This document shows, piece by piece, positions 62,569-64,000 of a stretch of 64,000 bases of DNA (the first letter of the stretch is position 1; each line of letters opens with the position of its first letter). This DNA comes from Ancylomarina longa (GTDB lineage Bacteria; Bacteroidota; Bacteroidia; Bacteroidales; Marinifilaceae). Position numbers and translations under genes: made by a program. Under the pieces are notes generated by a model that was given only the letters and a program-made list of their open reading frames with translations, was not told where the DNA came from and ran no database searches. Where the stretch lies: assembly GCF_003996985.1 (NCBI RefSeq), contig NZ_RJJX01000013.1, forward strand, positions 27,123 to 91,122, read 5' to 3'.

Positions 62569-63155
62569 GAATAACTTCCCCCTTATTAAAGATTTTAAAT
62601 AGGCTAATACCTATTAAATCAGATAAATCAAACAGGTGTGATATTTAACACCGCGACAAAAATAACACTTTACACTACATTTTATTCCGGGTAAAGTCAA
62701 TTTATAGCGTGTTTAAATAGAGGGAGTTCCTTGCTTTTGTAAACTGGAGATTACAATTTCTAGTCTATCTGTATTGAATACAGTTAGTTTGACGTATTCG
62801 TGAAAAAATTCGTGAATTCCCTGTGGTTTTGTTTCCCTATTAATTTAGATTCTGTATAAATAACAGCACCTCAAAAATGCCTGTATGCCGTATTCTAAAG
62901 AAAAATATGGTGTTTAGACTTGACGAAATACACTTATGGATAAAAACAGATTGTCTGAATTGTTTTTTAGAATGGTTTTAAATAAACGTATTGTTAAAAA
63001 TGGTATTTGATTATTATTAACTTTAATGTCGCATTAAAACAGATCCTAACATCATGGGGAGGAGCAGCCAATCCATATCTGTTTTTTTTAATAAAGTCAA
63101 TAATTCGATGGGTAGAATACCTGTCGGATTGGTATTAATTAAAAATCATATTATC
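62569..63155. other. 587-bp divergent control region upstream of rseC-rnf
   Basis: No convincing gene. It holds a minus-strand -7 box (62657-62664) and two inverted repeats between it and rseC: GGTGT...ACACC (62635-62652) and AATAGG CTAATA CCTATT (62598-62615). An ORF extension of the downstream gene from 63054 is not supported. The rest shows nothing recognisable. Confidence 0.5.
62598..62664 (-). promoter_or_regulatory. possible promoter and paired inverted repeats of the rnf operon
   Basis: On the minus strand 62657-62664 reads TATTTTTG, a perfect -7 element, but no -33 TTTG is seen. The two palindromes lie in the predicted leader and could be operator sites or RNA hairpins. Confidence 0.4.
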
Positions 63156-63641
63156 ATGAAAAAAAATGATTTAATACAATTAGTGTTTACTCCCGAAGAA
63201 AAGGAGACACTGGAACAGAGCCTAAGTAGCCTGGAAAGTATGGCATCGAAAAACACACCCGATTTGAGTAGCGAAGATCGCCAGAATTTGGGTTCGATTA
63301 ATGACATAAACAAGTTGTTTGTGAATAAGTGCCAGGTTATGATGGAACAAAATCCACAGCTAATACCCGCTTTTGTTGATGTAGATGAGTTTACTCGTGA
63401 TTTTGATGCGCGAAAACAAGTAGAAGATATGATCTTGCGTTTGGATGTAATTCAACGTCAGTTGTCCGATACTAAAGTGTTGTTAGATCACGATAACTAT
63501 CATGATGCACTTACCTTTTACCGTTCGGTTCGTTACTATGCACGGGAACAGCAAGAATCGGCAATACCGATTTATGATGTATTAAAAAGGTATTTTCCGG
63601 GACACAAAGCGGAAAGTAATCCGGTAGAGACGGAAGAATAA
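63156..63641 (+). CDS. small helical protein of unknown function
   Basis: 161 residues from ATG 63156 (MKKNDLIQLVFTPEEKETLEQ). The frame is open from 63054, but those residues (MGRSSQSISVFFNKVNNSMG) look unlike a protein N-terminus. It is fully helical and charged, without signal peptide or membrane segment (SLSSLESMASKNTPDLSSEDRQNLG; DARKQVEDMILRLDVIQRQL; YRSVRYYAREQQESAIPIYDVLKRYFPG). I have seen similar short proteins in Bacteroidota but know no function. Followed by a terminator. Confidence 0.7.
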   Translation: MKKNDLIQLVFTPEEKETLEQSLSSLESMASKNTPDLSSEDRQNLGSINDINKLFVNKCQVMMEQNPQLIPAFVDVDEFTRDFDARKQVEDMILRLDVIQRQLSDTKVLLDHDNYHDALTFYRSVRYYAREQQESAIPIYDVLKRYFPGHKAESNPVETEE

Positions 63642-63658
63642 TTTTAAGCATATAGTGT

Positions 63659-63696
63659 TGAAAACAGGGCAGGGTGTTATGTCCTGTTTTTTTTTG
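63659..63696 (+). terminator. terminator of the small helical protein gene
   Basis: AAAACAGGG pairs with TCCTGTTTT (one G-T wobble), followed by a T-run. Confidence 0.8.
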
Positions 63697-63754
63697 TATT
63701 AAATACCCGTATATATTGGTGTTTGTTGATTTATATTGAACAATATCCAGTAGG

Positions 63755-64000
63755 TGGGTGAGGGGGTATTTTTAGCTCTTGAAGTCCGGATTTTAGGTCC
63801 CGAGGCTCGGATTTTAACTCAGCAAGCCCGAACCTTTAGTAGGGGAACCCCGGCGAGTAGGTTCCAAAGCTGGAATTTTACCCTCCGATACCCCGACGAG
63901 TAGCTTATCCAGGTCCGATTTTTAAGTCGGTGAGCTAAACGAGGCACTTAGGGAACCCCCTTGTCGGGGTAGGTTTAGTCACTTGCCGCACTTTGGGAGC
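63755..64000. repeat. GC-rich degenerate repeat tract with ~21-22 bp spacing, running off the window
   Basis: The phrases TCCGGATTTTAGGTCCCGA, CTCGGATTTTAACTC, CCCGAACCTTTAG, TGGAATTTTACCCTC and GTCCGATTTTTAAGTC return about every 21-22 bp, with CCCGGCGAGTAGGTT / CCCGACGAGTAGCTT as a second alternating unit. GC is well above the rest of the window, and no ORF is convincing. The spacing resembles the 21-bp array at 18491-18721. Confidence 0.65.

Noticed and set aside
63054-63155. N-terminal extension of the small helical protein
   Set aside because: The extra 34 residues are unlike the rest of the protein; ATG 63156 gives a clean start.

Overview
The window looks like chromosome of a low-GC marine or anaerobic member of the Bacteroidota, probably near the Marinilabiliales/Marinifilaceae. 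This is an inference from gene content: a TamB/tsaD divergent pair, NhaD, an RseC-RnfBCDGEA operon, a HutG subtype and DUF6515. Promoters also fit the Bacteroidota -33 TTTG / -7 TAnnTTTG type. I saw no rRNA, tRNA, CRISPR array or prophage.

Layout. 1-14 kb is housekeeping: the 3' end of a PepD-type dipeptidase, an NAD-salvage operon (pncB, a PLP D-amino-acid enzyme, DUF2062), an MFS carrier, a secreted DUF6515 protein, purA, a Fur regulator, a bifunctional RelA/SpoT, a paired M16 peptidase (one active, one inactive subunit) and a nitronate monooxygenase-like flavoprotein. 14.6-19.8 kb holds two tandem ClC-CBS chloride channel/transporter paralogs, an 11-unit array of 21-bp repeats and hutG. 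19.85-22.9 kb is the main accessory patch: a decayed IS4-type transposase, a lipoprotein gene broken by one amber codon, the 3' part of a group II intron, and a class II Fic gene whose promoter lies inside a palindrome. Two copies of a ~66-bp repeat flank the intron remnant and fic. 22.9-36.7 kb holds a secreted protein, twin membrane proteins, glyA, a TSUP transporter, a TonB-ExbD-ExbB set, nhaD, tamB and tsaD.

36.7-56.6 kb is rich in signalling. A tight operon encodes two large hybrid histidine kinases with stand-alone CheR and CheB but no chemoreceptor, CheA or CheW nearby. A CYTH protein and a PH-like membrane protein follow. Next come a secreted TPR/gluzincin-like protein with a damaged active site, a TetR-MFP-RND-TolC efflux operon, a membrane class III nucleotide cyclase with a small upstream ORF, and a third hybrid kinase. 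56.8-62.6 kb is the complete rseC-rnfBCDGEA operon, which couples ferredoxin/NAD redox chemistry to ion pumping; short AAGTACTTAA-like repeats lie on both sides of rnfC. The window ends with a small conserved-looking helical protein and a GC-rich degenerate repeat tract with ~21-22 bp spacing.

The least explained elements are the 21-bp arrays, the fic/intron patch with its direct repeats and operator, and the CheR/CheB-kinase operon without a receptor. All family assignments were made by reading motifs; no database search was possible.
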